64,000 nucleotides of DNA, from the NCBI RefSeq assembly GCF_900142705.1, contig NZ_FRBV01000008.1, forward strand, positions 1-64,000, given 5' to 3'. Below are positions 16,560-24,783 of this stretch, in pieces. A program made the translations under genes and the position numbers. The notes under the pieces are model-generated. The model was not told the DNA's origin. It searched no databases and worked only from the letters and a program-made list of their open reading frames with translations. Source of the stretch: Nitrosospira sp. Nsp11. Its GTDB lineage: Bacteria; Pseudomonadota; Gammaproteobacteria; Burkholderiales; Nitrosomonadaceae. Each line of letters starts with the position of its first letter. The first letter of the stretch is position 1.

Positions 16560-17918
16560 TTACAAATTATCGATGGCATTCGCCAACTTCTCGGTGTAAT
16601 TTTCCAGATCAGCAGATGTTTTGGTCTCCGTGGCGCATACGAGCATCGCACTGCCAAGCTCCGGGTAATATTCGTCCAGATTCAGCCCGCCCAATATCCG
16701 CTGGTTTTTTAGCGCCTGCAATACATCCTTGGCCGGCGCGGGTAGGGAAATCACTGTTTCGTGAAATAATGGCCCGCTGAAAATTCTTTTAACGCCCTTG
16801 CAGTTCTCCAGTTTTTCCAGCAAAGCCAGCGTATTCGCATGAGACTGCGCGGCGATGCGTCGCAACCCTTCCGGCCCCGTCAGGGATAGGTAAATGGTGG
16901 CCGCAGTGACCATCAATCCTTGATTGGTACATATGTTCGATGTAGCCTTGGATCGCCGGATGTGCTGTTCACGCGCCTGAAGCGTGAGCACAAAACCGCT
17001 CTTGCCGTCCAGGTCCGTCGTGCGCCCGATAATACGCCCCGGCATCTGGCGTACCAACGCCTGTTTGCAGGCCATGAAGCCGAAATAGGGTCCGCCGCTC
17101 GAAAGTGGAATTCCCAATGGCTGGCCTTCACCCACCGCCACATCAGCGCCCTTCTCGCCCCATTCGCCGGGGGGAGTGAGTATGGCGAGCGCCATGGGAT
17201 TGACTACGGCAATAGCCAGTGCGTTTTTGCTGTGAGCCCAATCGGTGAGGGCATCGACCTCTTCGAGCACGCCAAAAAAATTGGGCTGGGGAATGACCAG
17301 CGCAGCAAATTCTTCCTTGCCAAACTCGTCCAGCGCTTCAACCAGAGTCTGGCCAGATTGCTTGCAATAAGGTAGCTCAACGACGTCGATACCCTGGTTT
17401 TTGACGATGGCCCGAACCACGCTGCGATAAACGGGATGAACGGTCGTCGGCATCAGAATACGGCGTGAGGATTTGTGAGAGCGCACCGCCATCAATGCCG
17501 CTTCCGCCAGCGCGGAGGCGCCGTCGTACATGCTTGCATTGGACACATCCATGCCTGTCAGCGACGCCATTATCGTCTGGTATTCATAGAGCAATTGCAG
17601 CGTGCCCTGGCTGGCTTCGGCTTGATAAGGGGTATAAGAGGAGTAGAACTCGCCGCGAGTGGTTATTTGCCATACCGCCGCCGGGATGTGGTGCTCATAG
17701 GCGCCCGCGCCTATGAAATTGAGATACCGCCCATCCATCTCGGCGCGTTCCAGCATCAGCCGCGATACTTCCATTTCGCTCAAACCTGGGGGCACACGTT
17801 CCAGGCTACCAGTCTTGAGGGCGGCGGGAATTTCATCGAACAGCTCATCAATGGTGTTTGCGCCGATACTCGCAAGCATCGTATTTATATCTTCTTCAGT
17901 ATGGGGAATGAACGGCAT
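16560..17918 (-). CDS. gcvPA: glycine dehydrogenase (decarboxylating) subunit 1
   Basis: A 452-residue subunit of the split P-protein. Conserved blocks include [41 protein letters not shown], the DGASALAEA segment and [12 protein letters not shown]. It lacks the PLP lysine, which is in GcvPB, and forms the heterotetramer with it. It lies 72 bp after gcvH; a long hairpin at 17956-17992 separates the two. The next gene on this strand is tpx. Confidence 0.96.
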   Translation of the reverse strand: MPFIPHTEEDINTMLASIGANTIDELFDEIPAALKTGSLERVPPGLSEMEVSRLMLERAEMDGRYLNFIGAGAYEHHIPAAVWQITTRGEFYSSYTPYQAEASQGTLQLLYEYQTIMASLTGMDVSNASMYDGASALAEAALMAVRSHKSSRRILMPTTVHPVYRSVVRAIVKNQGIDVVELPYCKQSGQTLVEALDEFGKEEFAALVIPQPNFFGVLEEVDALTDWAHSKNALAIAVVNPMALAILTPPGEWGEKGADVAVGEGQPLGIPLSSGGPYFGFMACKQALVRQMPGRIIGRTTDLDGKSGFVLTLQAREQHIRRSKATSNICTNQGLMVTAATIYLSLTGPEGLRRIAAQSHANTLALLEKLENCKGVKRIFSGPLFHETVISLPAPAKDVLQALKNQRILGGLNLDEYYPELGSAMLVCATETKTSADLENYTEKLANAIDNL

Positions 17919-17955
17919 ATTTTTTCCGCGAAATCATTGAGTGAACGGTAAACCT

Positions 17956-17992
17956 GATAAATAACCTCGAAAATAACCTCGAGTTATTTATC
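17956..17992 (-). repeat. stem-loop overlapping the gcvH stop codon
   Basis: Outer arms 17956-17965 (GATAAATAAC) and 17983-17992 are perfect complements; an inner TCGA/TCGA adds four pairs after a one-base bulge. The 3' base-paired region reaches the gcvH stop. It also contains two copies of ATAACCTCGA. With no T-run it may be an RNA processing or stability element between gcvH and gcvPA. Confidence 0.5.
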
Positions 17993-18380
17993 AATCGCCG
18001 TCGGCTTCGAGTATTTTTTGATACCCTGCATAATCGAGCAGATTATTCAGCTCGCCGGCATTTTCCGGTTTTAGCTTGAAGAGCCAGGCCGAGTAAGCAT
18101 CCTGATTTATCTTCTCGGGAGTTGATTCAAGCTCGGGGTTGACAGCGATTACCTCTCCTGAAATGGGTGCGTATACGTCAGACGCAGCCTTTACCGACTC
18201 GACAACGGCACATTCTTCTCCCCGCTTGAGTTTGCGCCCCACGTTAGGCGTTTCCACGAAGACCATGTCGCCCAGTAACTCTTGAGCGTGCTGGGTAATG
18301 CCGATGGTTGCCGTGCCATCATCTTCGAGCCTCACCCATTCGTGGGATTTGGTGTATTTCAAATTGTTTTGGATACTCAT
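17991..18380 (-). CDS. gcvH: glycine cleavage system H protein
   Basis: A 129-residue lipoyl carrier protein. The lipoylated residue is Lys64 in [15 protein letters not shown], and the N-terminal [21 protein letters not shown] is the family's opening. It shuttles the aminomethyl group from the P-protein to the T-protein and returns reducing equivalents to lipoamide dehydrogenase. It lies 43 bp after gcvT in the riboswitch-controlled operon. Length is standard. Confidence 0.97.
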   Translation of the reverse strand: MSIQNNLKYTKSHEWVRLEDDGTATIGITQHAQELLGDMVFVETPNVGRKLKRGEECAVVESVKAASDVYAPISGEVIAVNPELESTPEKINQDAYSAWLFKLKPENAGELNNLLDYAGYQKILEADGD

Positions 18381-18423
18381 GTCTTCACTCCAGAATTAAA
18401 TGACAACCGCGTTGCCGTCAATA

Positions 18424-19506
18424 TCAAACCAGGATTTTGCCATTTCGCACGAACGGGTATTTCACCACCTTCGCTCTCAGCATCTTGTCCCGCACTACGA
18501 CTTGCACTTCATCTCCGGGGGAGACGCTTAGCGGCAGGCGTGCCAGCGCGATAGATTGTTCAAGCGTGGGGGAAAAGCCGCCACTGGTAATTTCACCTTC
18601 ATTCTGATCGGGGTGCGTCATCACTTTCTGATGACTGCGCAATACGCCCCGATCCAATAATATCAAACCGATGAGTTGTTGTTTTACCGGCTTTTCCAGA
18701 AGCGCCTGCTTACCGATAAAATTACGATCGCTTTTCAACTCGACCGTCCAGCCCAACCCCGATTCCAGCGGGTTGGTAGTATCATCCATATCCTGGCCGT
18801 AAAGGTTCATGCCCGCCTCAAGCCGTAAGGTGTCGCGCGCGCCTAATCCTGCCGGCGCTACGCCTGCAGCATGAAGCGCATTCCAGAATTCTACGGCATC
18901 AACCGCCGGCAGCATGATTTCAAAGCCATCCTCCCCGGTGTAGCCGGTACGGGCGATAAAATATTTATCAAAAAAAACTGCCTGGAACAGCTTGAGATTC
19001 TCCGTTTCCGCCTGAGACCCCGCAATGACTTGCCAAACCTTGGCACGAGCCTCAGGCCCCTGTACCGCGATCATGGCCAGATCACGACGTGGAATAATTT
19101 CAAGTCCGGGAGCAATCTCATCACGGCGCGCCAGGATCCATGCCAGATCCGTGTCGGCAGTGCCTGCATTGACGACCATGCGGAAATGCGATTCTGTGAG
19201 AAAATAAATGATGAGATCATCTATTACCCCACCCTCGGGATTCAGCATGCAGGAATAGAGTGCTTTGCCGGACTGTGTCAGTTTGTCCACATTGTTGGCG
19301 ACCAGCCGCCGCAGGAACTCACGTGCAGTCTCGCCCTTGATATCAAGGGCCAGCATATGGGACACGTCGAACATGCCCGCATCGCTGCGCACCCGGTGAT
19401 GTTCGTCAAGCTGGGAGCCATAGTGCAAAGGCATATCCCAGCCGCCGAAATCGACCATCTTGGCCTTCCTGTCGCGGTGGGTTTGATTAAGGGAAGTTGC
19501 TTTCAA
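18424..19506 (-). CDS. gcvT: aminomethyltransferase (glycine cleavage T protein)
   Basis: About 360 residues, a folate-binding T-protein that transfers the methylene to tetrahydrofolate. Family blocks are KMVDFGGWDMPLHYGSQLDEH near the N-terminus, MFDVSHM, YTGEDGFEI, GLGARDTLRLEAGMNLYG and the C-terminal EITSGGFSPTLEQSIALA. An upstream ATG at 19539 would lie inside the perfect terminator hairpin of the riboswitch, so it is rejected. The TTG at 19504-19506 has GAGG (19516-19519) nine nucleotides upstream and gives MKATSLNQTHRD, matching the normal start of GcvT. It is the first gene of gcvT-gcvH-gcvPA-tpx-gcvPB-pfkB. Confidence 0.95.
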   Translation of the reverse strand: MKATSLNQTHRDRKAKMVDFGGWDMPLHYGSQLDEHHRVRSDAGMFDVSHMLALDIKGETAREFLRRLVANNVDKLTQSGKALYSCMLNPEGGVIDDLIIYFLTESHFRMVVNAGTADTDLAWILARRDEIAPGLEIIPRRDLAMIAVQGPEARAKVWQVIAGSQAETENLKLFQAVFFDKYFIARTGYTGEDGFEIMLPAVDAVEFWNALHAAGVAPAGLGARDTLRLEAGMNLYGQDMDDTTNPLESGLGWTVELKSDRNFIGKQALLEKPVKQQLIGLILLDRGVLRSHQKVMTHPDQNEGEITSGGFSPTLEQSIALARLPLSVSPGDEVQVVVRDKMLRAKVVKYPFVRNGKILV

Positions 19507-19519
19507 AGATCGATACCTC

Positions 19520-19554
19520 AAAAAAAAGGGTGAAGTCACGTCATGACTTCACCC
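19520..19554 (-). terminator. expression-platform terminator of the glycine riboswitch
   Basis: On the minus strand, arms 19544-19554 and 19528-19538 form a perfect 11-bp stem (GGGTGAAGTCA type) with a 5-nt loop, followed by eight T residues (19520-19527). It lies directly between the second aptamer and the gcvT ribosome-binding site, as expected for a transcription-controlling riboswitch. Confidence 0.9.
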
Positions 19555-19760
19555 CTCTGTCCTTTTTACCTGAGAGATTACGGAATATCTGTTTCTCTAT
19601 TCCGTCTGCCCCTTCGGTGGCCAACTCAATGCCGGCGCTCTCCAGATTGCCTTTTCACAAGCGGTTCTCAGGGATCAGGATGACCTGCTCCACGCCTGAG
19701 CGATTCCGGGGGGTTGCGCCTTCGGCGGCGACGATGAAACCGACGCACTCTTCCGCTTGG
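19555..19760 (-). promoter_or_regulatory. tandem glycine riboswitch controlling the gcv operon
   Basis: Two glycine aptamers are visible on the minus strand. The first runs from about 19757 to 19665, with GGAAGAGTGC at its start, CGCCGAAGGCGCAA in the core and CGCTCAGGCG later. The second runs from about 19650 to 19558, with GGAGAGCGCC, CACCGAAGGGGCAGAC and the hallmark ATCTCTCAGGTAAAAAGGAC ending. Glycine-bound RNA normally lets transcription through, turning on glycine breakdown. A perfect terminator follows. Confidence 0.95.
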
Positions 19761-19998
19761 ATATAAATAAATAGCAGACTCGAACTATACTCCAGCAGCC
19801 GGGATCAAGACAAGGCATATCACATGGCCAAACTGTTCTTGCCTGCAATTCTAAGTAAGCGAATCAATGCGTTTTGACTTTAAAATGGTATCTTATTCAA
19901 GCCCGGCAGCGATTAAATTCGAACCTTTGTGCTGCTTTTATCCAGACGAGGCAGCGATTTATCCATGATAACGGGGCGTTATGAACGCGAGGTAAAAA

Positions 19999-21594
19999 AT
20001 GTATCCTGGCCACTTTGGGTTTTCTGAGCAGCCCTTTGCCGATTCATCAGTCACCGATTTTTTTTACGAGGGAGCCAACCGGGGCGCGACGCTGGACGCG
20101 CTCATTTATGTGCTTACACATGGTGAGGGGGTAGAGGGCATCATTCAGGTCATCAGCGCTGACGGCAGCGGTAAAACCACGCTATGCCGGTCACTGATAA
20201 AGCGATTGCCTGCACAAATGCAAGCTGTTTATCTCGCCAAGCCGGATTTTTCACGAGAAGAATTTCTCCATTCGATCATGAATGAGTTAAATCCCGGAGG
20301 CACTGAAAGCGCTACTACCGCTGTGCGGGCCACTGTTGCGATAGAAGACCTGCAACGTACGCTGACCGAGAAACATGCCAACGGCGGACAAGTCGTGTTA
20401 CTCGTAGATGAGGCTCATACCCTGTCTGCGGAAGTGCTTGAAGAGGTACTGGCCCTGTATGACCTGGAATCGCCCCGTCACAAGTTGCTTCAAATCGTCC
20501 TGTTTGGCCAGGTCGAACTTGAAAACAAGTTGGCTTCGCCACAGATGCGCAAGCTTAACGATCGCGTCACTCATCGCTTTGCCCTGCAGCCTTTTAATAC
20601 TAAAGCAGTTGAAGAATATCTCGTGCGCCGCATGGGTACGGCGGGCTATCCCCACGCCGATATTTTTTCTGCTAAGGCGGCAAAATTGATTTCAAGGGCT
20701 TCCGGCGGGCTTGTTCGACAAATAGACATTCTCGCGGATAAATCCCTCCTGGCGGCATCAATCGCCGAAACCCGCGGAGTAGATGCGCGTCATGTCAACG
20801 CAGCCGTTGAGAATTCAGGAATAAAGCGCAGCGCCAGCGGCGAAAGCTGGCGACAATGGCGAGTTTTTCTGGGCCACTGCACAGTGGATGCGGTGGCCGT
20901 GTTTTCTACGGTCGCGGTCGTAGCGCTGGGCGTGTTGGGCTGGCATGATATTCGCTCTCCTTCGCCGGAGATTACCTCGCTAGTTGCTTCGATGCCGCTT
21001 GAAGCAACAACGCCGGCGCCCGTTTCGATTCCCGCACCCGAGCCCGTATATTCCACGATGGTCACAGCGATTCCTCCCAGCACTCCCCCTTCAGTTTCAG
21101 CGCCTGCAGCAGCTTCTTCCGGCATTTCTCGCTCAGTTTCGGCAGTTGCTTCTACGCCTGCTCCTCCCGAAGCTGTGGCAGGGATAGCACCTTCCGCAGA
21201 GAATAAGCCCGCCGCCGAGATCGGGCAACGCAGCACTGCCAGAACGCATATTGCCGGCGTTGAGCTGGCGGGAAATGCATTGCTGGAGCAGCGACTTGAA
21301 GCGACAACCAACCTCATGCGCAAGACGGACAAGAATTTCTATACGATCCAGCTGTTCGCCACCGAAAACATACAGCCCGACCGTATGGAACGATTTCTGC
21401 TACGTGCACGGAGTCAGGTTGATTTATCCGATCTCTATGTCCACCCGGTAAGTAACGGGGATCAGGCGAAGTTTATCGTCACCTATGGCATTTATCCCAG
21501 CCGTGACGAAGCTGACGCGGCGGTGGCAGGGCTTCCAGAGAAATATCAAAGCTCGTTTCAACCGGCCTTGTTTGCCTTGAGCGACCTCCACTGA
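19999..21594 (+). CDS. ExeA-like AAA ATPase fused to a transmembrane helix and a SPOR domain
   Basis: A 531-residue protein. The N-terminus MYPGHFGFSEQPFADS is typical of ExeA/GspA-like ATPases; Walker A is SADGSGKTT (about 53-61) and Walker B is VVLLVDEAHTLS (about 131-142). After a winged-helix-like region there is one membrane helix (about 295-315), a Pro/Ala/Ser-rich periplasmic linker (about 320-415), and a C-terminal SPOR domain (about 445-531, from NFYTIQLFATEN to the end). SPOR domains bind denuded septal peptidoglycan. DamX has a related order, so a role in division or in fitting an envelope machine through the wall is inferred. It stands alone, divergent from the gcv riboswitch. Confidence 0.85.
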   Translation: MYPGHFGFSEQPFADSSVTDFFYEGANRGATLDALIYVLTHGEGVEGIIQVISADGSGKTTLCRSLIKRLPAQMQAVYLAKPDFSREEFLHSIMNELNPGGTESATTAVRATVAIEDLQRTLTEKHANGGQVVLLVDEAHTLSAEVLEEVLALYDLESPRHKLLQIVLFGQVELENKLASPQMRKLNDRVTHRFALQPFNTKAVEEYLVRRMGTAGYPHADIFSAKAAKLISRASGGLVRQIDILADKSLLAASIAETRGVDARHVNAAVENSGIKRSASGESWRQWRVFLGHCTVDAVAVFSTVAVVALGVLGWHDIRSPSPEITSLVASMPLEATTPAPVSIPAPEPVYSTMVTAIPPSTPPSVSAPAAASSGISRSVSAVASTPAPPEAVAGIAPSAENKPAAEIGQRSTARTHIAGVELAGNALLEQRLEATTNLMRKTDKNFYTIQLFATENIQPDRMERFLLRARSQVDLSDLYVHPVSNGDQAKFIVTYGIYPSRDEADAAVAGLPEKYQSSFQPALFALSDLH

Positions 21595-21724
21595 TGCCGT
21601 ATTCGTATGGAAATTTCCAAATGCTTGTGTTTTCGATATTCACGGCGCGGCCATTTCCAATAGCCGCGGGCGCGGCAATACGTGATGCTACAATGGTAAC
21701 TGTCCGTTAAACATCATTTTACTC

Positions 21725-23032
21725 ATGCCCGCTCCCTATCTTGCCACTGCCTTGACCGGCCCGATCCTTGATCTGGAGACATGCATCATCAATGCCATGC
21801 CCACCATTGAGCACTGGCTGAGCAATGAGTGGCAAAGGCAGGCAGTGCCGTTTTATTGCTCCGTGGATTTACGCAACAGCGGGTTCAAGCTGGCACCCGT
21901 GGACACCAACCTGTTCCCCGGCGGTTTCAACAATCTCAACCCTGAATTTTTGCCGTTGTGCGTACAGGCAATGATGGCGGCAGTTGAGAAAATATGTACC
22001 GGCGCGCGCAGTGTGCTGCTGGTACCGGAAAACCACACGCGCAATATTTTTTACCTGCAAAACCTGGGAGTGTTGCAAGCCATCATGCGCCATGCCGGCA
22101 TGGATATTCGCATTGGCACCTTGTTACCAGAGATTACCGCAGCCACTGTGATCAATTTGCCCGATGGCGGCAAGCTTACGCTGGAACCGATACAGCGCAG
22201 AGGGGATCGCGTGACGATAGCAGGCTTTGACCCGTGCGTCGTGCTCCTCAACAACGATCTCTCGACAGGCATACCGGCAATTCTGCAAAATCTCGAGCAG
22301 ACCGTCGTTCCACCCCTTCGCGCAGGATGGGCAACCCGACGCAAATCGCAGCATTTCGCAGCTTACGACAACGTGGCGCGAGAATTCGCCGACCTGATCG
22401 GCATCGACCCGTGGCTCATCAATCCTTATTTTGCCGCTTGCGGCAAGATCAATTTTCGCGAAAAGAAAGGCGAAGACTGCGTAGCAAATACCGTAGACGA
22501 GATCCTGAGCGACATTCGGGAAAAATATGTGCAATATGGCGTCAAGGAAGACCCCTTCGTCATTGTCAAGGCCGATGCCGGCACCTATGGCATGGGTATC
22601 ATGACCGTGAAAGATGGTGCCGAAGTCCGCGCGCTTAACCGTAAGCAGCGCAACAAGATGGCGGTCGTGAAAGAGGGCTTGCAGGTGACGGAAGTCATGG
22701 TGCAGGAAGGCGTATACACGTTCGAGAGCATTAATGAAGCGGTAGCCGAACCTGTAATATATATGATCGATCGTTACGTGGTGGGCGGATTCTACCGGGT
22801 CCACACCAGCCGTGGAATCGACGAGAACCTCAATGCTCCAGGTATGCAGTTCGTACCATTAGCCTTTGAAGATACCTGTCTTATGCCAGATCGTGAAGCC
22901 CGGCCAGGTTGTAGCCCCAACCGATTTTACGCTTATGGCGTGATAGCGCGCCTTGCGTTGCTCGCGGCAGCGCAAGAGCTGGAAAAAAGCGAAGGGCGAA
23001 TCGAGGCTTTGTCGCTTAGCGTGACGCCATAA
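21725..23032 (+). CDS. gshA: glutamate-cysteine ligase, betaproteobacterial/acidithiobacillar type
   Basis: A 435-residue enzyme of the family first noted in Acidithiobacillus ferrooxidans and widespread in betaproteobacteria, unrelated in sequence to the E. coli GshA. Conserved runs are PIEHWL-like TIEHWLSNEWQRQ, FYCSVDLRNSGFKLAPVDTNLFPGGFNNL, LVPENHTRNIFYL, FVIVKADAGTYGMGIMTV and YRVHTSRGIDENLNAPGM. It makes gamma-glutamylcysteine, the first step to glutathione. It lies 104 bp upstream of gshB on the same strand, forming the complete pathway. Confidence 0.95.
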   Translation: MPAPYLATALTGPILDLETCIINAMPTIEHWLSNEWQRQAVPFYCSVDLRNSGFKLAPVDTNLFPGGFNNLNPEFLPLCVQAMMAAVEKICTGARSVLLVPENHTRNIFYLQNLGVLQAIMRHAGMDIRIGTLLPEITAATVINLPDGGKLTLEPIQRRGDRVTIAGFDPCVVLLNNDLSTGIPAILQNLEQTVVPPLRAGWATRRKSQHFAAYDNVAREFADLIGIDPWLINPYFAACGKINFREKKGEDCVANTVDEILSDIREKYVQYGVKEDPFVIVKADAGTYGMGIMTVKDGAEVRALNRKQRNKMAVVKEGLQVTEVMVQEGVYTFESINEAVAEPVIYMIDRYVVGGFYRVHTSRGIDENLNAPGMQFVPLAFEDTCLMPDREARPGCSPNRFYAYGVIARLALLAAAQELEKSEGRIEALSLSVTP

Positions 23033-23136
23033 TTCCTTCTTCAACCATTTCATCAGAATACTGAGCTTGCAGACGCGTTCTGGAAAAACTGGTTTCGCCT
23101 TTGTATGCCGTTAGCGTAATCGAGGGTTCATAATTC

Positions 23137-24087
23137 ATGAAAATTGCCTTCGTTCTCGACCACCTCGATTCAATAAAAACATATAAAGACTCGAGCTTCG
23201 CCATGATGCGCGAAGCGGTTTTGCGCGGCCATGATCTATTTTCCATGCAGCAGGGCGATCTGGTGTGGAAAGGTGGCGAGACAATAGGACTCGCGCGAGC
23301 CCTGCAATTAACGAGTGAGACTGATAAAGGGCGTCCGTGGTATCGGACAGCTGAACCGGAGGAAACGCTCCTGCAGGAATTTGACGCAGTGCTGATGCGC
23401 AAGGACCCGCCTTTTGACATGGAGTATGTTTATAGTACTTATCTGCTTGAGTTGGCTGAAAGCCGCGGCGCTCATGTCATCAATAGTGCACGAGCAGTGC
23501 GGGACCATAATGAGAAGCTCGCGATAGCGAAGTTTCCGGAATACACCGTGCCTACGCTGGTGACAAGGCAGGAACACCTGATTCGCGATTTCCTTGCTGA
23601 ATACAGCGATATCATCCTCAAGCCACTGGATGGCATGGGTGGTGCGAGCGTGTTTCGCATTCACAGCGCTGATCATAATATAGGCGTGATAATAGAAACC
23701 TTGACGCATTACGGTACACGCACGATCATGGCTCAGCGTTACATTCCCGAAATCAGCCAGGGAGACAAGCGTATTCTGCTGATAGCGGGAGAGCCCGTGC
23801 CCTACACGCTGGCGCGTATTCCCAAGCCGGGTGAGACCCGCGGCAATCTTACCGCAGGCGCCAGGGGCGTAGCGCAGCCACTTACGAGGCGCGACCGGGA
23901 AATTGCCGAAGCATTAGGTCCCGCATTATATGATGAGGGCTTAATGCTTGTCGGGCTGGACGTAATCGGTGACTACCTTACCGAAATTAACGTCACCAGT
24001 CCGACAGGGATGACGGAAATTACTGATCAGACCGGCTTCAACGTAGCAGGGATGATGTTGGATGCGATTGAAAAAATACCTAACTGA
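23137..24087 (+). CDS. gshB: glutathione synthetase
   Basis: A 316-residue ATP-grasp ligase joining glycine to gamma-glutamylcysteine. The N-terminal domain opens MKIAFVLDHLDSIKTYKDSS, and the ATP-grasp region has DIILKPLDGMGGASVFRI and the later VGLDVIGDYLTEINVTSPTG with metal-binding Asn. The length matches bacterial GshB. It follows gshA and is 31 bp upstream of the PTS genes, with which it may be co-transcribed. Glycine is its substrate, and the glycine-responsive operon is close by, though no shared control was seen. Confidence 0.96.
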   Translation: MKIAFVLDHLDSIKTYKDSSFAMMREAVLRGHDLFSMQQGDLVWKGGETIGLARALQLTSETDKGRPWYRTAEPEETLLQEFDAVLMRKDPPFDMEYVYSTYLLELAESRGAHVINSARAVRDHNEKLAIAKFPEYTVPTLVTRQEHLIRDFLAEYSDIILKPLDGMGGASVFRIHSADHNIGVIIETLTHYGTRTIMAQRYIPEISQGDKRILLIAGEPVPYTLARIPKPGETRGNLTAGARGVAQPLTRRDREIAEALGPALYDEGLMLVGLDVIGDYLTEINVTSPTGMTEITDQTGFNVAGMMLDAIEKIPN

Positions 24088-24118
24088 TGTATTCATCTCC
24101 AGATATTTCTGACCGTAC

Positions 24119-24514
24119 ATGATCGGAATTTTAATTATCTCTCACGGTAATCTGGGTGACAGTCTTATCCATTGCGTTAACCACGTCATGGGTCAAAAAT
24201 CCGAGCAGTTGACATACCTGAGCATTACCGTTCAGGATGACCCCGACGTCGTCATGCCCAAAGCGCTGGAATTGGTGAAACAACTCGATCATGGTGATGG
24301 CGTGCTGGTGTTGAGCGATATCTGCGGTGCAACGCCATGCAATATCGCCAGCCGACTCGTTAAACCCGGCAGTGTGGAATGCCTTGCCGGGGTCAATCTG
24401 CCGATGCTGGTGCGAGCGCTTACTTATCGCAACGAGCCACTCTCAGCCGTAGCCGAGAAAGCGCTATCCGGCGGCAGAGAAGGCGTTATTCGTATTAATA
24501 CAGGATCAACATAA
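24119..24514 (+). CDS. PTS EIIA component, mannose/fructose family
   Basis: A 131-residue EIIA domain of the mannose superfamily: MIGILIISHGNLGDS carries the phosphorylated His9, and GVLVLSDICGATPCNIA is the next conserved block. It accepts phosphate from HPr. The stop codon overlaps the HPr start by one base (TAATG), so EIIA, HPr and EI are translationally linked. No EIIB or EIIC permease gene follows, as in regulatory PTS systems of many betaproteobacteria. Confidence 0.93.
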   Translation: MIGILIISHGNLGDSLIHCVNHVMGQKSEQLTYLSITVQDDPDVVMPKALELVKQLDHGDGVLVLSDICGATPCNIASRLVKPGSVECLAGVNLPMLVRALTYRNEPLSAVAEKALSGGREGVIRINTGST

Positions 24515-24783
24515 TGCAATACCAGGAGGTCAAAATCCTGAACAAATTGGGTCTTCATGCGCGTGCTTCCGCGAAGCTCACGCAGTTGGCCTCTCGATAC
24601 CGTAGCGAAGTATGGCTATCGCGGGACAGTCGTAAAGTTAATGCGAAAAGCATTATGGGCGTGATGATGCTCGCTGCGAATCAAGGTGTTACCCTGGGCA
24701 TTGAAACAACAGGTGCGGATGAGGCCGAGGCCATGCAGGCGCTGGTAAACCTGATCGAGGATGGTTTCGGGGAAAGCGAATGA
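24514..24783 (+). CDS. ptsH: phosphocarrier protein HPr
   Basis: An 89-residue HPr protein. The EI-phosphorylated His15 is in NKLGLHARASAKL and the regulatory Ser46 is in NAKSIMGVMML, which suits control by an HPr kinase encoded elsewhere. It overlaps the preceding EIIA gene by 1 bp and the following ptsI by 4 bp (ATGA). It transfers phosphate between EI and EIIA. Confidence 0.97.
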   Translation: MQYQEVKILNKLGLHARASAKLTQLASRYRSEVWLSRDSRKVNAKSIMGVMMLAANQGVTLGIETTGADEAEAMQALVNLIEDGFGESE

